This document shows, one piece after another, positions 1 to 10,640 of a stretch of DNA of 64,000 nt. Under the pieces are notes generated by a model. It saw only the letters and a list, made by a program, of their open reading frames with translations, made no database searches and had not been told where the DNA came from. The stretch's first letter is position 1, and the number at the start of each line of letters is the position of its first letter. The translations under genes and the position numbers were made by a program. Where the stretch lies: the NCBI GenBank assembly GCA_902805475.1, contig CADCSX010000005.1:1561501-1625500 (forward strand), read 5' to 3'. This DNA is from Entonaema liquescens. Taxonomy: Eukaryota; Ascomycota; Sordariomycetes; Xylariales; Xylariaceae.

Positions 1-2952
1 GGGGTTTGAATAATCCTTTCCGGGGAAAAGCTGGCAGTGTTCTGCATCTCGAGGGCTGTTACCGTCTGGCTCCATGCCTGTCGGTCGGTCATCCGTAATT
101 GGGTGCTGTGGGTTGTCCCAACGACCGAAGCAAAGATCAATTCCACCAAGAAAGGCCACATCATGATCCACGATGCAAACTTTCTCATGGTGGGCGTAAA
201 AGAATTGGTTCTTTTTCAGTTGGTTTGGTGATCTCAGAACTAGGATATTGTCGTGAAGGTTAAGGAGGGAAAACTTCGTGTACTCTGAGTCTATAGGTAT
301 AGCTTGCTCCACGTTTCTGTAAATGATGATAAATACCTTGACACCTTCTCTGGCTTTCCTCTGGAGCAACCGATCTAAACGCCACTTCTGGCTGATGCAC
401 GCTGGCCGCCGCATGTATAGCTCAGGACTCAACCACCAATCATGAATATAGATGACGTCTTGGGCCATGCTTATAGCACGGGAAACATTCCACATATAGT
501 CACGCCCGTCAACTAGCCATTGAGCAAATGCTGCCTTTCGTACAGGTGCGAAGCTGTCGAATCTATGGTGCTCATGCCATTGAGTCTGCTTCAGCATATC
601 AACTACAGATTCTTCGAATTGACGAAGAACTGTCTGATTACGAGAGAATAACTTGATCTTTCGGTCTGCAGAATACAGCTTTAGCGTGTGATGTTTCCCG
701 TGAGTTTCTTCATCGGTGAGATGATTATCATCCTCTCTTCTTTCTTTCTCAACTTTCAATTTTGCTCCGAACCGCTTCAGCTTGTTCTTTTTAGATACAA
801 CTCGGAAAAGCGGATCGACAAGATAAACATCGTAGATGTTCATAGTTGCTGGCGATTCGACGACGGCGATGTAATTTTGGCGAACTAGAAACCATTTACG
901 AGAGTGCCGTGCTATGACCTTTTGAGGGTTGATCACTCGTCGAAAATCGATGCCTTTCGTAGATTGTATATGCAAGTAGCATTCCTTTCCGTGGAAACTG
1001 CCTTCCGCTGCTAGTCGTACACCGAGAGCAGAAAGCTCTAAGAATTTGCAGAGGCGATTGCTGTCGGCACGGAACATCAGCCAATGAACCATCTCTTGCA
1101 GGTATTTTTCCAAGGTCTTTCTCTGTCTCTCGATATACTTCTTCTTCAGCGCTGTCGAGTTATAAGCACCGGCAAGTGACGTTTCTCCATTATCGCCAAG
1201 ACCCGAAGATTGCCGGCGTGGTAAGAATGTGTTGATGCGTGATCTCTTCCTGGACTGATTTGCCCGCCTATCATTATCACTAGCTGTGTTTTCAGCGGCA
1301 GTTCCTTCACCCGCAGTACCTTCGGCAACTGTATCATCAGCTCTAGTCCCCGGTGGCTTTTCCTCGTCGTCGGACTCCTCGAGGTTTTGGTAAGTCCGGA
1401 GATAGGGGAAAGCCTTTCTGGGAAATCGAGGTTGCTTAGGGCGATTCCTTTGGTTCGTTGTAGTCTGAAGCGTGATATCGTTTTTCAAAGACAACCTGTA
1501 TTTCCAATGAATATTCCAGATTTCTCTAACGCTACGGGTAACAGTCCATCTCATTCGGCTAAGTCCGCTACCATATTCCAGGGCAATTGTAAAGATAGTG
1601 TGTCTCTCACTGGTACTATCTTCCGGACGACTGTCAATAACCCGTAGATTGAGCTGCTCAAGAAGGACAGGTATACGCTTGTTCCCGTGCTCATCTCTCT
1701 GCAACATGCTGGCAAGAATGACAACAGCCGGTGTTACCGCTCGTAGCTCAGCCATGAGTTCGGCAGATTTGTAAAAATCGAACTGGTCTGTCCTTCTTTT
1801 ACCTAACATTCTTAATGTATGCTTCACCTGCCTCCATCTCTGGGCACCAAAAGTTGCGGCTCGATCCGCGCCCAAGAATGGTCGTTTCGGTGTTGCTAGC
1901 CATTCGCCATCGGATGCTCCTCCGCCTGCTCCAAACATCTCAGAAATGCGGCGGCGGTGGCCAGGTGTACGGGGTTGAGCAAGTTCAGTGTCGTCAGCAC
2001 TGGGATGCCCGGCCCGCTGGGAACCAATCCATGAGCTTCCACGTGTCCACGCAGGCCGCCGGCCGATCAAGCGGTCGCGTCCTTCTCCCTCAGACATCCC
2101 ACCGCGGTGCTCGGCAGGCTCAGGCATGGTCGAGCGTCTAACCATAGTATTCAAACGACTTGTCCTAGGCGAGTCAAGATCGTCAAGCCGTGGAGAACTC
2201 GGAGCGGTGAACATTTCTAACTGCTTTAGACGACGCCGCATCCTCTTCCGTTTGCTCTTGGGCGCATCTCTATCTGGACCTTCGTCGGCACTCGCCTCCA
2301 CATCCGCATCGCTCCCTTCTTCTTCATCGAGGGTGTCTGGCACACGGTGAGATCGGCCGAGAACCGGCGAAGCCGGCGTGGATGCATACTCAGGAGCTCC
2401 GGGGGATTTGGGTGGTTGAATAGTGCCGGTGCTACCCAGAGTCGATCTTAGCTTTGAGATCCATCTCTCACTACGAGATCTATTTCTTGTATCCTCTTCA
2501 TCCCATGATCCATGTCTAACATGTTGTGGAGGGTCAACCAGTACATCCGTACGGGCAAACTGTACACTACGCCGTCCTGATAAAGTTGGATCCCCTTGTG
2601 CGCTAGCATCTCCATCCGGCAGTTGCACTTCGGAGTTCCTTAGGGGAGACGGGGATCGCACGGCGGCAGGCTGGGTCAAGAAAGTAGACGTCGTGCTATT
2701 GAGGGGGGAAAGGTTATCGTGTGGTCGCCCCCCATTTAAGTAGTCACTCGGTTGCTCCGAGTCGGATCTCGAGGTAGATTGGGTCGAGGATAGATCAGGA
2801 AGTGGTAGAGTATGAACGGGTACGGCGGCGGTTGGTGGAGCGTCGTTCTGAGATGTAGAAGACAGCGCGTTAAAGCGTGAATGTACGGGAGAAGAAGTAC
2901 GAGGACTCCCTGCCATAGGTGAAACCGAATCATCTCGGTCTGGGGTGGACAT
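1..2952 (-). CDS. Phospholipase D (PLD1/Spo14 type), 3' end truncated by window
   Basis: This enzyme family hydrolyses phosphatidylcholine to phosphatidic acid and acts in signalling and vesicle or sporulation membranes. The frame is open from the ATG at 2952 to base 1, so 984 codons are visible and no intron is needed. Residues 1 to about 400 are a low-complexity Ser/Pro/Arg-rich leader. A PX-like stretch follows (around VIDSRPEDST.. and WNIHWKYRL), then a PH-like region (KCYLHIQ-type strand context, GIDFRRVINPQKVIARHSRKW nearby). The first PLD half has DYMWNVSRAI, IHDWWLSPELYMRRP and the catalytic HKD signature HHEKVCIVDHD at about residues 921-931 (bases 160-192), followed by GGIDLCFGRWD. 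The second HKD motif, needed for activity, lies left of the window. The start is the first ATG of the long frame and the N-terminus is poorly conserved, so an upstream exon cannot be excluded. Confidence 0.93.
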   Translation of the reverse strand, partial: MSTPDRDDSVSPMAGSPRTSSPVHSRFNALSSTSQNDAPPTAAVPVHTLPLPDLSSTQSTSRSDSEQPSDYLNGGRPHDNLSPLNSTTSTFLTQPAAVRSPSPLRNSEVQLPDGDASAQGDPTLSGRRSVQFARTDVLVDPPQHVRHGSWDEEDTRNRSRSERWISKLRSTLGSTGTIQPPKSPGAPEYASTPASPVLGRSHRVPDTLDEEEGSDADVEASADEGPDRDAPKSKRKRMRRRLKQLEMFTAPSSPRLDDLDSPRTSRLNTMVRRSTMPEPAEHRGGMSEGEGRDRLIGRRPAWTRGSSWIGSQRAGHPSADDTELAQPRTPGHRRRISEMFGAGGGASDGEWLATPKRPFLGADRAATFGAQRWRQVKHTLRMLGKRRTDQFDFYKSAELMAELRAVTPAVVILASMLQRDEHGNKRIPVLLEQLNLRVIDSRPEDSTSERHTIFTIALEYGSGLSRMRWTVTRSVREIWNIHWKYRLSLKNDITLQTTTNQRNRPKQPRFPRKAFPYLRTYQNLEESDDEEKPPGTRADDTVAEGTAGEGTAAENTASDNDRRANQSRKRSRINTFLPRRQSSGLGDNGETSLAGAYNSTALKKKYIERQRKTLEKYLQEMVHWLMFRADSNRLCKFLELSALGVRLAAEGSFHGKECYLHIQSTKGIDFRRVINPQKVIARHSRKWFLVRQNYIAVVESPATMNIYDVYLVDPLFRVVSKKNKLKRFGAKLKVEKERREDDNHLTDEETHGKHHTLKLYSADRKIKLFSRNQTVLRQFEESVVDMLKQTQWHEHHRFDSFAPVRKAAFAQWLVDGRDYMWNVSRAISMAQDVIYIHDWWLSPELYMRRPACISQKWRLDRLLQRKAREGVKVFIIIYRNVEQAIPIDSEYTKFSLLNLHDNILVLRSPNQLKKNQFFYAHHEKVCIVDHDVAFLGGIDLCFGRWDNPQHPITDDRPTGMEPDGNSPRDAEHCQLFPGKDYSNP

Positions 2953-3585
2953 ATTACGTGCCAGGTCAATGTCCAATGCCAAAAGGCTTGACGTTTCTGC
3001 TGTAAGTTAAGCCAGTTGATGCCCTCCGACTTAACGGTAGATGCAGACCGTCCCTTGCAGTTCGGACCGTTCTCACTTGCGTAGCATTTGCATTCCCGCG
3101 GACGAGCTGTGACAGGATTTGTCAGTGTAAAATCCCGCGTGTCGAATTAAAAGGAGTTGTAGTTGTCCAAATAAAATTATATGTTGGGTTGGTAGTTATG
3201 TAAGATGTAAGTTAGGTTATGAAAAGTATCTTAAATGTAAGTAGGTGCATGCAGGTGGATTTCTAGATTGTCCCTATTTCTAGCGCAAATGCACGATATG
3301 TAATGTACAATACCAAAGTACTGCGTCCTGTGTCTGCACGCCAGGGGCCACCTGGATCCACCGAAGCTAAAGGTAAAGCTACATGTACTGTAGCTGAGAG
3401 GGACTAATAACTTGCTAACCAACTAATCAGCTGCTAATCAAGCTGAAACTTACGACCCAAAGGGATCCCGTCCCTTATCGATAGGCTAGTTCAGACATAT
3501 TTTAGGGGTACTCATTATCGATCAACCCTGTCCCAAATTTTGGAAGTGGGACGTCATCAAAAGCTGCTTCCAAGGTTAGGAGGTT
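2953..3585. other. Intergenic, PLD 5' flank
   Basis: This is the upstream region of the PLD gene. I see no coding signal. A short hairpin lies near 3530-3555, where GTCCCA and TGGGAC arms flank an AAATTTT-type core. Confidence 0.5.
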
Positions 3586-3981
3586 ATGGATCTGTTTGAT
3601 AAGCTTGATAAGAGTATCTCTCAACAATATACGTACAGACGAATACTACATGATGCTGTACGCCCAGTGGTTAAATACCGCCTGCCAATTACTCGGGTAG
3701 TTACTCTCTGGCTGAGCATTCTCTTGAAGTGGCGTGAGATCCTCGCGCTCGTACACAGACAAACATCCCGCCCAATAATAGCGTTGCGTGTATCGTAAGT
3801 AAATACCTTACTTAGTCCCCTTGTCACTGACCTCACACACCGTATAGATTGGGTTAGTAAACTCACGTTAAACTTCGGTGGATATTTCGAACTTGCAGCC
3901 GTCTCGACAGCCAACACAGCTGTGGTGTATGAAGTAAAAAAAATAATTAGGCTTATTCCAAGCGCAAATAAGTCAAATTAA
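3586..3981 (+). CDS. Candidate spliced gene of unknown function, 110 aa
   Basis: I do not recognise this family. Exon 3586-3794 starts with ATG and gives MDLFDKLDKSISQQ.., with a hydrophobic patch VTLWLSILLKW. A good donor, GTAAGT, follows at 3795. An acceptor TTAG ends at 3857, with a CTGAC branch-like site near 3829. Splicing gives a second exon at 3858-3981 that continues FGGYFELAAVSTANTAVVYE and ends at TAA; the total is 333 nt, or 110 aa. Both exons have protein-like composition. A third open stretch at 4187-4499 may belong to the same ancestral gene. Against a working gene are the short length, the lack of a recognised domain and the uncertain acceptor, since TATAG at about 3847 is an alternative that stops at once. 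It may be a real small gene or the 5' part of a decayed larger one. Confidence 0.35.
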
Positions 3982-4186
3982 ATTACACCAAAGGTTAGGT
4001 CCCTATGATTATTTTTCGTGTGAATGTTGCAACCTGACTGATTCAGGCAGGAGCAGGTTTGTAAATGAGCTTCGGAGTAATATTGAGATGTAACAACTAA
4101 ATTGAAATCAGTAATTTGCTTGAATTATAGCCTTATAGAAGAAGTACAATTATATATAGGTAGGTACCTACGTAAGTAAACTTAGT

Positions 4187-4499
4187 TCCATGCCACTACA
4201 GAATTCCTGGAGAGAATACCTAAACATCTAAGAGATAAAATCTCGGATGTTGCGCTCAGTTATGGGAAAACTATCGACAAAACCTACCAGGTTCCCTCAT
4301 ACTACCGCCCTCTACTTAGGATTAGTATGAGAAGATTCTATTGGGTAGCCAGAGGTACTATAAGGTTGAAACGGGTCAAAAACAGTATTAATACCCACAA
4401 TCTCATATTAGGAATAGTAATAGGCCTTCCACATCTTCTAGCTTATCTCTTACTATATCGTAGGACCAGGACAGAGGCCTATCAAGTAGCCCCCTAATC
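4187..4499 (+). pseudogene. Open reading stretch without start, possible gene remnant
   Basis: A frame of about 100 codons is open from just after a TAG (4183-4185) to the TAA at 4497-4499. It reads FLERIPKHLRDKISDVALSY.. then a basic segment and a hydrophobic stretch, LILGIVIGLPHLLAYLLL. A possible acceptor, CTACAG, lies just before 4201. There is no suitable ATG. It is on the same strand as, and just downstream of, the spliced candidate at 3586-3981, so it may be a later exon of the same gene with a broken link. The next 500 bases (to 5000) have stops in all frames. Family unknown. Confidence 0.25.
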
Positions 4500-5107
4500 G
4501 AGACAATACGGCAAAGCCATACTAAATCCGCCATCTCCCTATTAAGATCTCATAGCGATCTGTCAAAAAACCCCCGCTAAGCTCGGTCAATACACATTCG
4601 ACACACTTAACCAGAGATATGTCATCTCTCAGATAGGTTACGCGTAAACTGGAGTTACGACTAACGTGACCTAGAGTAGGGCACTTTGGTCATTTACCTA
4701 GGCCCTATTCTAGGTCTTAGACAGGTTTGTATAAGGGCTCGTTATACCAACTATGCTTTTCTATTCGGCATGTACTAGAAGGAGATAATATAAGAGGGGT
4801 ATATTGACCAAGAGATACTCGGCACTATTTGTTGAGTCTAATATCACTTTCCTTTCCCTCAATATCATCAACTCAAGTTAGATGGGTATACTTGTAATTA
4901 ACAATACGCCAAAGCGGTAAAATAGGTACGGAAAGAAGCCGTACCTATTCAACTTTCGATACGGAAACACCCCATCTACTATGATATAATGATTCTTTTT
5001 CCTTTCTCTTTTATTTCCTCCTGAGTTACGACAGACTGATGTATATACAGTCCACCAGAGTCATGTACACTTAATTAACGTAAGCTAGCTACTATGTATT
5101 TACATAT
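4500..5107. other. Intergenic, no feature seen
   Basis: Stops occur in every frame and I see no repeat. This is the 3' flank of the GH43 gene. Confidence 0.5.
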
Positions 5108-6872
5108 CTACACCACCTCCGTCTCCGAGACATACTGGCCTGCACCAGAATACCTCCAGCGAGTCAGATACGCCTCCCCGCCCTGCGGACACGTCACTCC
5201 AGCACCAGCGCCATTACACGTCGCATACGCACCCACCAAGCTGCCCACAAACGACCCATTCCCACCGCTCACCAGCCCCGCAGACGCCGTGCCCACCAGT
5301 ATCCTCCCGTCTGGATCCGCGGCCGGCGCAGCAGCGAAGTTATAGTGCGTCGCATTCGCCGTCTCGACGTGTAGCCGGATCGGCCCGTCGAGCCACGTTT
5401 CCGGCACAGCGACGGTCCGCGACTCGGGGGAGATCCCGGTCCCTTCGGCCCGGAACCGGAGCACGAGCTGCTCCTGGCGCTGGCGCCGCGACACGCAGGT
5501 GGACTTTGGATTTGAACTTGGGGGTGGGGGAGGAGCACGACGCCTAGGTCGATGTGGTTGACCTGCGTGAGGAACACCGTGACGCCGGCCTCCTGGCCGA
5601 CTTGCTGCGGGCGAACGACAGGTCTACGCTAAAGCTGAACAGCGTGTCGGTCTGGCGTCGGCCGATGAAGGATAGGCCCTGTTGTCCGCTGAGCTCGGGG
5701 GTTGTTGCGGAGAAGGGTGTACCGGTTAGGTTGTTCCGGCTGGGTACGATTTGCAAGCCGCGGGGTGTTACGGAGAATGCGCCGTCCCGGGGTACACGCC
5801 AGTGGACTAGGTTACGCGGAATATCGATGCCTTCTTCAAAATCGTACACGTCGGGGTCAGAGTTAAAGGGACCGTCTCCGGGGATGTCACCGTTGGTTGG
5901 GGGTAATGCCCATCCGCTCATCTTGCCCCGGACCGGCTGCAGTACGGGCCATTCACCCTCTTCCCACGTCACTGGGAAGAGCACTGCCTCGCGGCCCATC
6001 GGATAGATCTCGTATTGAGGTCCAGAACGGGTAGCTAGAGCCATACCCCACCAATTGCCGTCGGCGTCTTGGAATAGGTCGCCGTGGCCGACAGTCTGGA
6101 AGTACTCGTCGGTGCCTCTATTCGTTAGAATAGGGTTATTCTCGTACGCTTCATAAGGTCCGGTTAGGTTACGAGATCGAGCGATTGTGATTGAATGGTC
6201 CGTTTCGGTACCGCCCTCGGCAATCATCAAATAATACCAGCCATCCTTCCTATACAGATGCGGGCCTTCGGGCCAAACACCTCCCGTTCCATTCCAGAGG
6301 CTAATCGGTGGCTGACTGACTTCGCCGGTCTCGAGGTCGATCTCCTGGAGAATAATACCCTGCGTCGCTACGTAAGCTTTGCCGTCGTCATCCCAGAACA
6401 GGTCCGGATCAATCTTGTCTGCGAGAAAAGTAACAGGGTCGCTCCAGTTTTCATGGCTGAAGGGGTCTTCCGACTTAAATACCACGCCAATATTTCCCTC
6501 CGGTGTGCCGAGATACTCGCAAATGACGTAGAACTGCTCGTCACGGTAGCGAATGGTCGCCGCATACATACCCTCTTGCTGGCCAGTAGTGTTCCAACTG
6601 ATCCCGGGGAGCTGGCTTTCGCGGTTCCACGCATGGCTGATTAACTTCCAATTTACCAGGTCCTTAGACGCGTATATAGGGAGCCCGGGAAAGGATATAA
6701 AAGTAGAAGTCACACAGAAGAACGTCCCGTCGACTTGCGTGCACGATGGATCCGAGTGCCAACCCGGTAGAACTGGGTTATAATAGGTGGAGTTTCCAGC
6801 CTGCACCGCTGCCGATGAAGCCACGGATGCGAGAAGCGTCAAGTGGACATTTACAGGCGAGAAGAACCTCAT
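5108..6872 (-). CDS. Secreted GH43 beta-xylosidase/arabinofuranosidase, frame broken twice
   Basis: A glycoside hydrolase family 43 enzyme that should act outside the cell on xylan or arabinan side chains. Residues 1-25 (MRFFSPVNVHLTLLASVASS..) are a signal peptide. The five-blade propeller domain shows the three acidic residues of the family: Asp41 in WHSDPS (base), Asp155/157 in IDPDLFWDDDG (pKa modulator) and Glu202 in WPEGPHLY (acid). A C-terminal jelly-roll domain (GH43_C2 type; DLSF.., VTVFLTQVNHIDLGVVLL, PIRLHVETANATHYNF) follows. The C-terminal domain is split over three frames. One base is missing from the GGG run at 5609-5611 (restores SFAPQQVGQEAG), and one from the G runs at 5520-5530. 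With both restored the ORF is 588 aa, ending at TAG 5108-5110. No intron fits. The breaks are recent or are sequence errors, since no other stop exists. It is divergent from the MATE gene. Confidence 0.88.
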
Positions 6873-8458
6873 CGTCGCGTTTCCTCGTCTTTTTTACTCC
6901 TCCAGCTGGCCTGAGACGCAGGGCGTAGTTAGCTGGGCTCTTGCCCATGCGATGGGACCCTATTCCTATTAATAAGGCCATCGTCGCTTAGCGGTTAATA
7001 GCTAATATTCGGGATTCTTAGCTTAATTCAACCGAGTAGATGTAGAATTCTCCGTCGAATTGTGGATGTTACTACGATTAGTTCAGGTATAGATCTGGGG
7101 TAGCTCGGGGTATTGGGTCTTATTGTCTTGTTACCCCTGTCTTGCTACCATGGGTACGGGCGAACCGATCATACTTTATAATTTCCATACTTTACTTTAT
7201 TCGCCTGATGGTTTGTTAATTACATAATTCAGCATTGGCATTATGGTCTAGAAGACTTCGTCAAGACTTACTTATATACATTCATCTAACTAGTTGAACA
7301 CTGACGTTATGACTTGCGAATAGCAACGCTGGTTTGGCACTAATATATATATCTCTTTCGTCAAGGAGTTGATAAGACCGCTCTTCTTCTCTTTCCCTTT
7401 CCTTATTTCCTATGGATTAGGTGTTGTTTATAATATTTAACTATACTATTATGAATATTTATGGTGTTACGTTTTAGATTTAGTCAAGAGACTTTATATT
7501 AAGAAATGTTGGATCCTCTGATATCTCAAAGAAAGATAAGAATTATAAATTATGTGACGTCACAGCCCAATAATTATTACTTCGTCCATGCTTTTTATAT
7601 CATAGCATCCGAGGTCGCGGATATACCCAATGGTATTCTCCATAAGACAAACATCATTGGACTCCAACACTATTCGCATTACCAATTCCGTGTTATAATA
7701 TCTACCAAACACTACCAGCTCCCGGTATCAATGCAATGCCAACTCATTCCTCGATACTAATTGGTCTCAGATAATACCTGCATTATACATTACCCAGCAA
7801 AGGCCCATGCCGACTTTCGCCATCTCTTGGCGGTACGAATTGGCAAATTAGGACGTTACCATGACCGTAGAAGACGGCAGCCCGCTGCCCGGCCCGTCAA
7901 TGACTGCATCTGACGCCCATATGCGCGGCATCTCATTCGGCCCTCCTTGTGGGACTAAGCCCGAGTGCGACTCGATATCACGGACATATCCTCGATAAGT
8001 TTACGGGGCAGATAATCCCCTATTGGTCGCCTGGTGTTCATCCCACGATCTTATTCATTGCTCTTCTTATGTGCTTATCTACATACTACCGCAGGGATGG
8101 ACTCCATGGTACTTGCGTCTTGTCTTCGACCGTATAGGTAAAACTTCACATTGATGTAGGAACCTCTAGACAAGTCAAAAAACGTAAACGAGGAGTAGGT
8201 AGTATACGGTCCCGCAAAAACATTTCGTCTTTCGGCCCTTGGGCAGCTGTACCCCTACCTATGGTGACTGAGACGTATCCAAGACTTACTGGATATCCAC
8301 GTGGAACTATTTGTAGATAGTAAAGGCTGAGAGTACTTGATGTAGGTAAGATTCTCCCACCTTTATCTCGCTGTATATGAGATTATATAGTTATTATGCT
8401 TCGTATACTGCTCTGTTATGCGTGAACTTCCAAAATTTCACTTCACGTTTTCTCCGAA
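6873..8458. other. Shared divergent promoter region, GH43 and MATE
   Basis: About 1.6 kb lies between two divergent start codons. No coding signal is supported; the 84-codon ORF at 7506-7760 looks like chance. A CRE palindrome at 7554-7563 is listed separately. Confidence 0.5.
7554..7563. promoter_or_regulatory. Perfect CRE palindrome GTGACGTCAC
   Basis: The 10-base palindrome contains TGACGTCA, the consensus for CREB/ATF bZIP factors (Atf1/AtfA type in fungi). It lies about 690 bases upstream of the GH43 start and 895 bases upstream of the MATE start. The match is exact; function is inferred only. Confidence 0.35.
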
Positions 8459-10133
8459 ATGGCTGAGGAATTCTCATCGTCGGCACCAACTCCGGTGTCC
8501 CCTTCCAGTATATTCAACGATGAATCAACCGCACTACTTCCAAAGGCATCCCCGACCGGCTCTCAAACTGATCCTGCGCAATTCCGTCAATGGCTGGCCG
8601 AGATATGGCTCTTGACGAAAGCATCTATCCCGGTGATATTAGCTTATACACTTCAGAACAGCCTCCAGACCGTCTCCGTCTTGATCGTGGGCCGTCTTTC
8701 GCCAGAAGCACTAGCCACGGCTGCCTTTTGCTATAGTTAGTAAATCTATACTTCTTACTATTGTCAACGTGTCCATCTTCCAAGGTTGCCTCCCATAGAT
8801 CTGTTTAGGGGATAGGCTTTATATTCTTGAACACCTTAATATTCCTCAAACACTATCTAACTTACCATGCCCACATACAGTGTTCGCAATGGCCACGGGA
8901 TGGCTAATCGCCATGGGCGGCACAACGGCACTAGACACCCTCGCATCGACGAGCTTCACCGGGTCGCAAGACAAACACGACCTCGGGATCCTACTCCAAC
9001 GGGGCATCCTCGTACTGTCCTCATTCTACGCCGTCGTGGCCGTGATATGGGGATTTTCCGGACCCCTATTCCGAGCCCTGGGACAGGAGGAATTCATCTG
9101 CGTAGAGGGGAGCAAGTTTCTACATATTCTAATTCCGGGAGGGCTGGGATACGTCTGGTTCGAGTCGATGAAGAAGTATCTGCAGGCGCAGGCTATATAT
9201 CGCCCGGGCACTTACGTGCTCCTGATATCCTCGCCGCTCAATGCGCTGCTGAATTATCTCTTCATCTATCCGTTTGGCCTGGGTCTCTACGGCGCGCCCC
9301 TTGCGACCGGCATTTCGTACTGGATTTCCTTCTTGCTTCTCGTCGCGTACGCAACCTTCGTCCGCGGGCACGAATGCTGGGGTGGCTTTGCTCCCCGCCG
9401 CGCCGCCTCGAATCTTTGGCCGTTCGCACGTCTGGCCTTCTTAGGAGTGATCCATGTCGGTACCGAGTGGTGGGCTTTTGAGATTGTTGCCCTTGCTGCT
9501 GGCAGGCTTGGCACCATCACGCTTGCCGCGCAGTCCGTCATCATGACGGCCGACCAGATAATCAACACGGTCCCGTTCGGCCTGGGAGTCGCCGCTTCCG
9601 CCCGTATAGGCAATCTCCTCGGGGCACGAAAGTCCCGCGAAGCATCCCGCGCTGCTCACTGCGCTGCCATCTTATCAACCATTCTCGGTGCCGTTATACT
9701 GACTATCCTAATGAGTACCAGAAACGTCTTTGGTAGGATTTTCAACGACGATGACCGGGTGGTCCGCCTTGTTGCAGATGTAATGCCGTTCGTTGCGCTA
9801 TTCCAGATTGCGGATGGACTGAACGGGAGCTGCGGTGGTGTACTACGTGGTATGGGGCGCCAATGGGTTGGTGCCTTGGTCAATCTTATAAGCTACTACG
9901 GCGGTGCGCTACCGGCGGGAATTTACCTTGCTTTTCATGGATGGGGCCTCCAAGGCCTCTGGATTGGACAGTGTGTTGCCTTATACTTAGTTGGAGTTTT
10001 AGAATGGGTTATCGTTGGACTAAGTAAATGGAATAAGGAGGTGGATAGGGCATTGGACAGACTTGATGCTGGTGAGGCTCGGGATGATTATACATCTGGA
10101 ATAGGAGAAGTAACTGCTCGGAGTGAAGTATAG
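8459..10133 (+). CDS. MATE family multidrug/toxic compound efflux transporter
   Basis: An integral membrane antiporter of the MATE family, expected to export organic compounds in exchange for H+ or Na+ at the plasma or vacuolar membrane. There are two exons, 8459-8735 and 8881-10133. The intron (8736-8880) has GTTAGT..ACAG ends and a TCTAAC branch site, and joins ..AFCYM to FAMATGW. The product is 509 aa. The N-terminal 45 residues are a soluble Ser/Pro-rich tail. The first MatE repeat has SIPVILAYTLQNSLQTVSVLIVGR-like helix 1 and ATGWLIAMGGTTALDTLASTSF, typical of fungal/plant eukaryotic MATEs. The second repeat carries VPFGLGVAASARIGNLLGA, the most conserved family motif. About 12 membrane segments are visible. 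It is convergent with NUP133. The substrate cannot be told from sequence. Confidence 0.93.
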
Positions 10134-10640
10134 GTTTAAGTAAGAAAAAGGGATGCTGGATATTGCGTGGAAGACGACCGCGTTCGCTTTAGATATTGAA
10201 ACTTTCCATGAGCATAACTCAAGTTGCCCAGGAACTATCACTTCTTGGTATTAGGGCTTGTAGTATACCCAACGATATTTTAAGTACCGAATGCCACCAT
10301 TAGACTCCTTTAAGCTACAATCATCACATGAATTAAGGAACAACACAACACCAATTAAAACGAAGCAGAAAAACATCGGCTTAAGCGAGAGTTAGCGAAG
10401 CTACCCTGTATTCGCTACATAAAAGCCTCGGTATCGTGTTCTTGCGTGGCGGAAGCTCAACCATGGATGATGCCCCCTTTGTTCTCATCAAACTTTTTCC
10501 CTTTGCCCGTGCCTCACGGCAATTATATAAAACAAACGAGCAATATGCAGTATGGTACAAGAAATGAAAATTTCAAATAACTCCAACGCTCCTGTGCATT
10601 AACGTCCTTGTCGGATTTATGATTTCGATGCCGAACATCT
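10134..10640. other. Convergent intergenic spacer
   Basis: The 3' flanks of the MATE gene and NUP133 meet here. I see no gene or repeat. Confidence 0.5.

Noticed and set aside
5108..10133. GH43 plus MATE as a specialised polysaccharide or toxin gene cluster
   Set aside because: Only two genes are involved and the flanks (PLD, NUP133) are housekeeping. A shared promoter is possible but a cluster is not supported.
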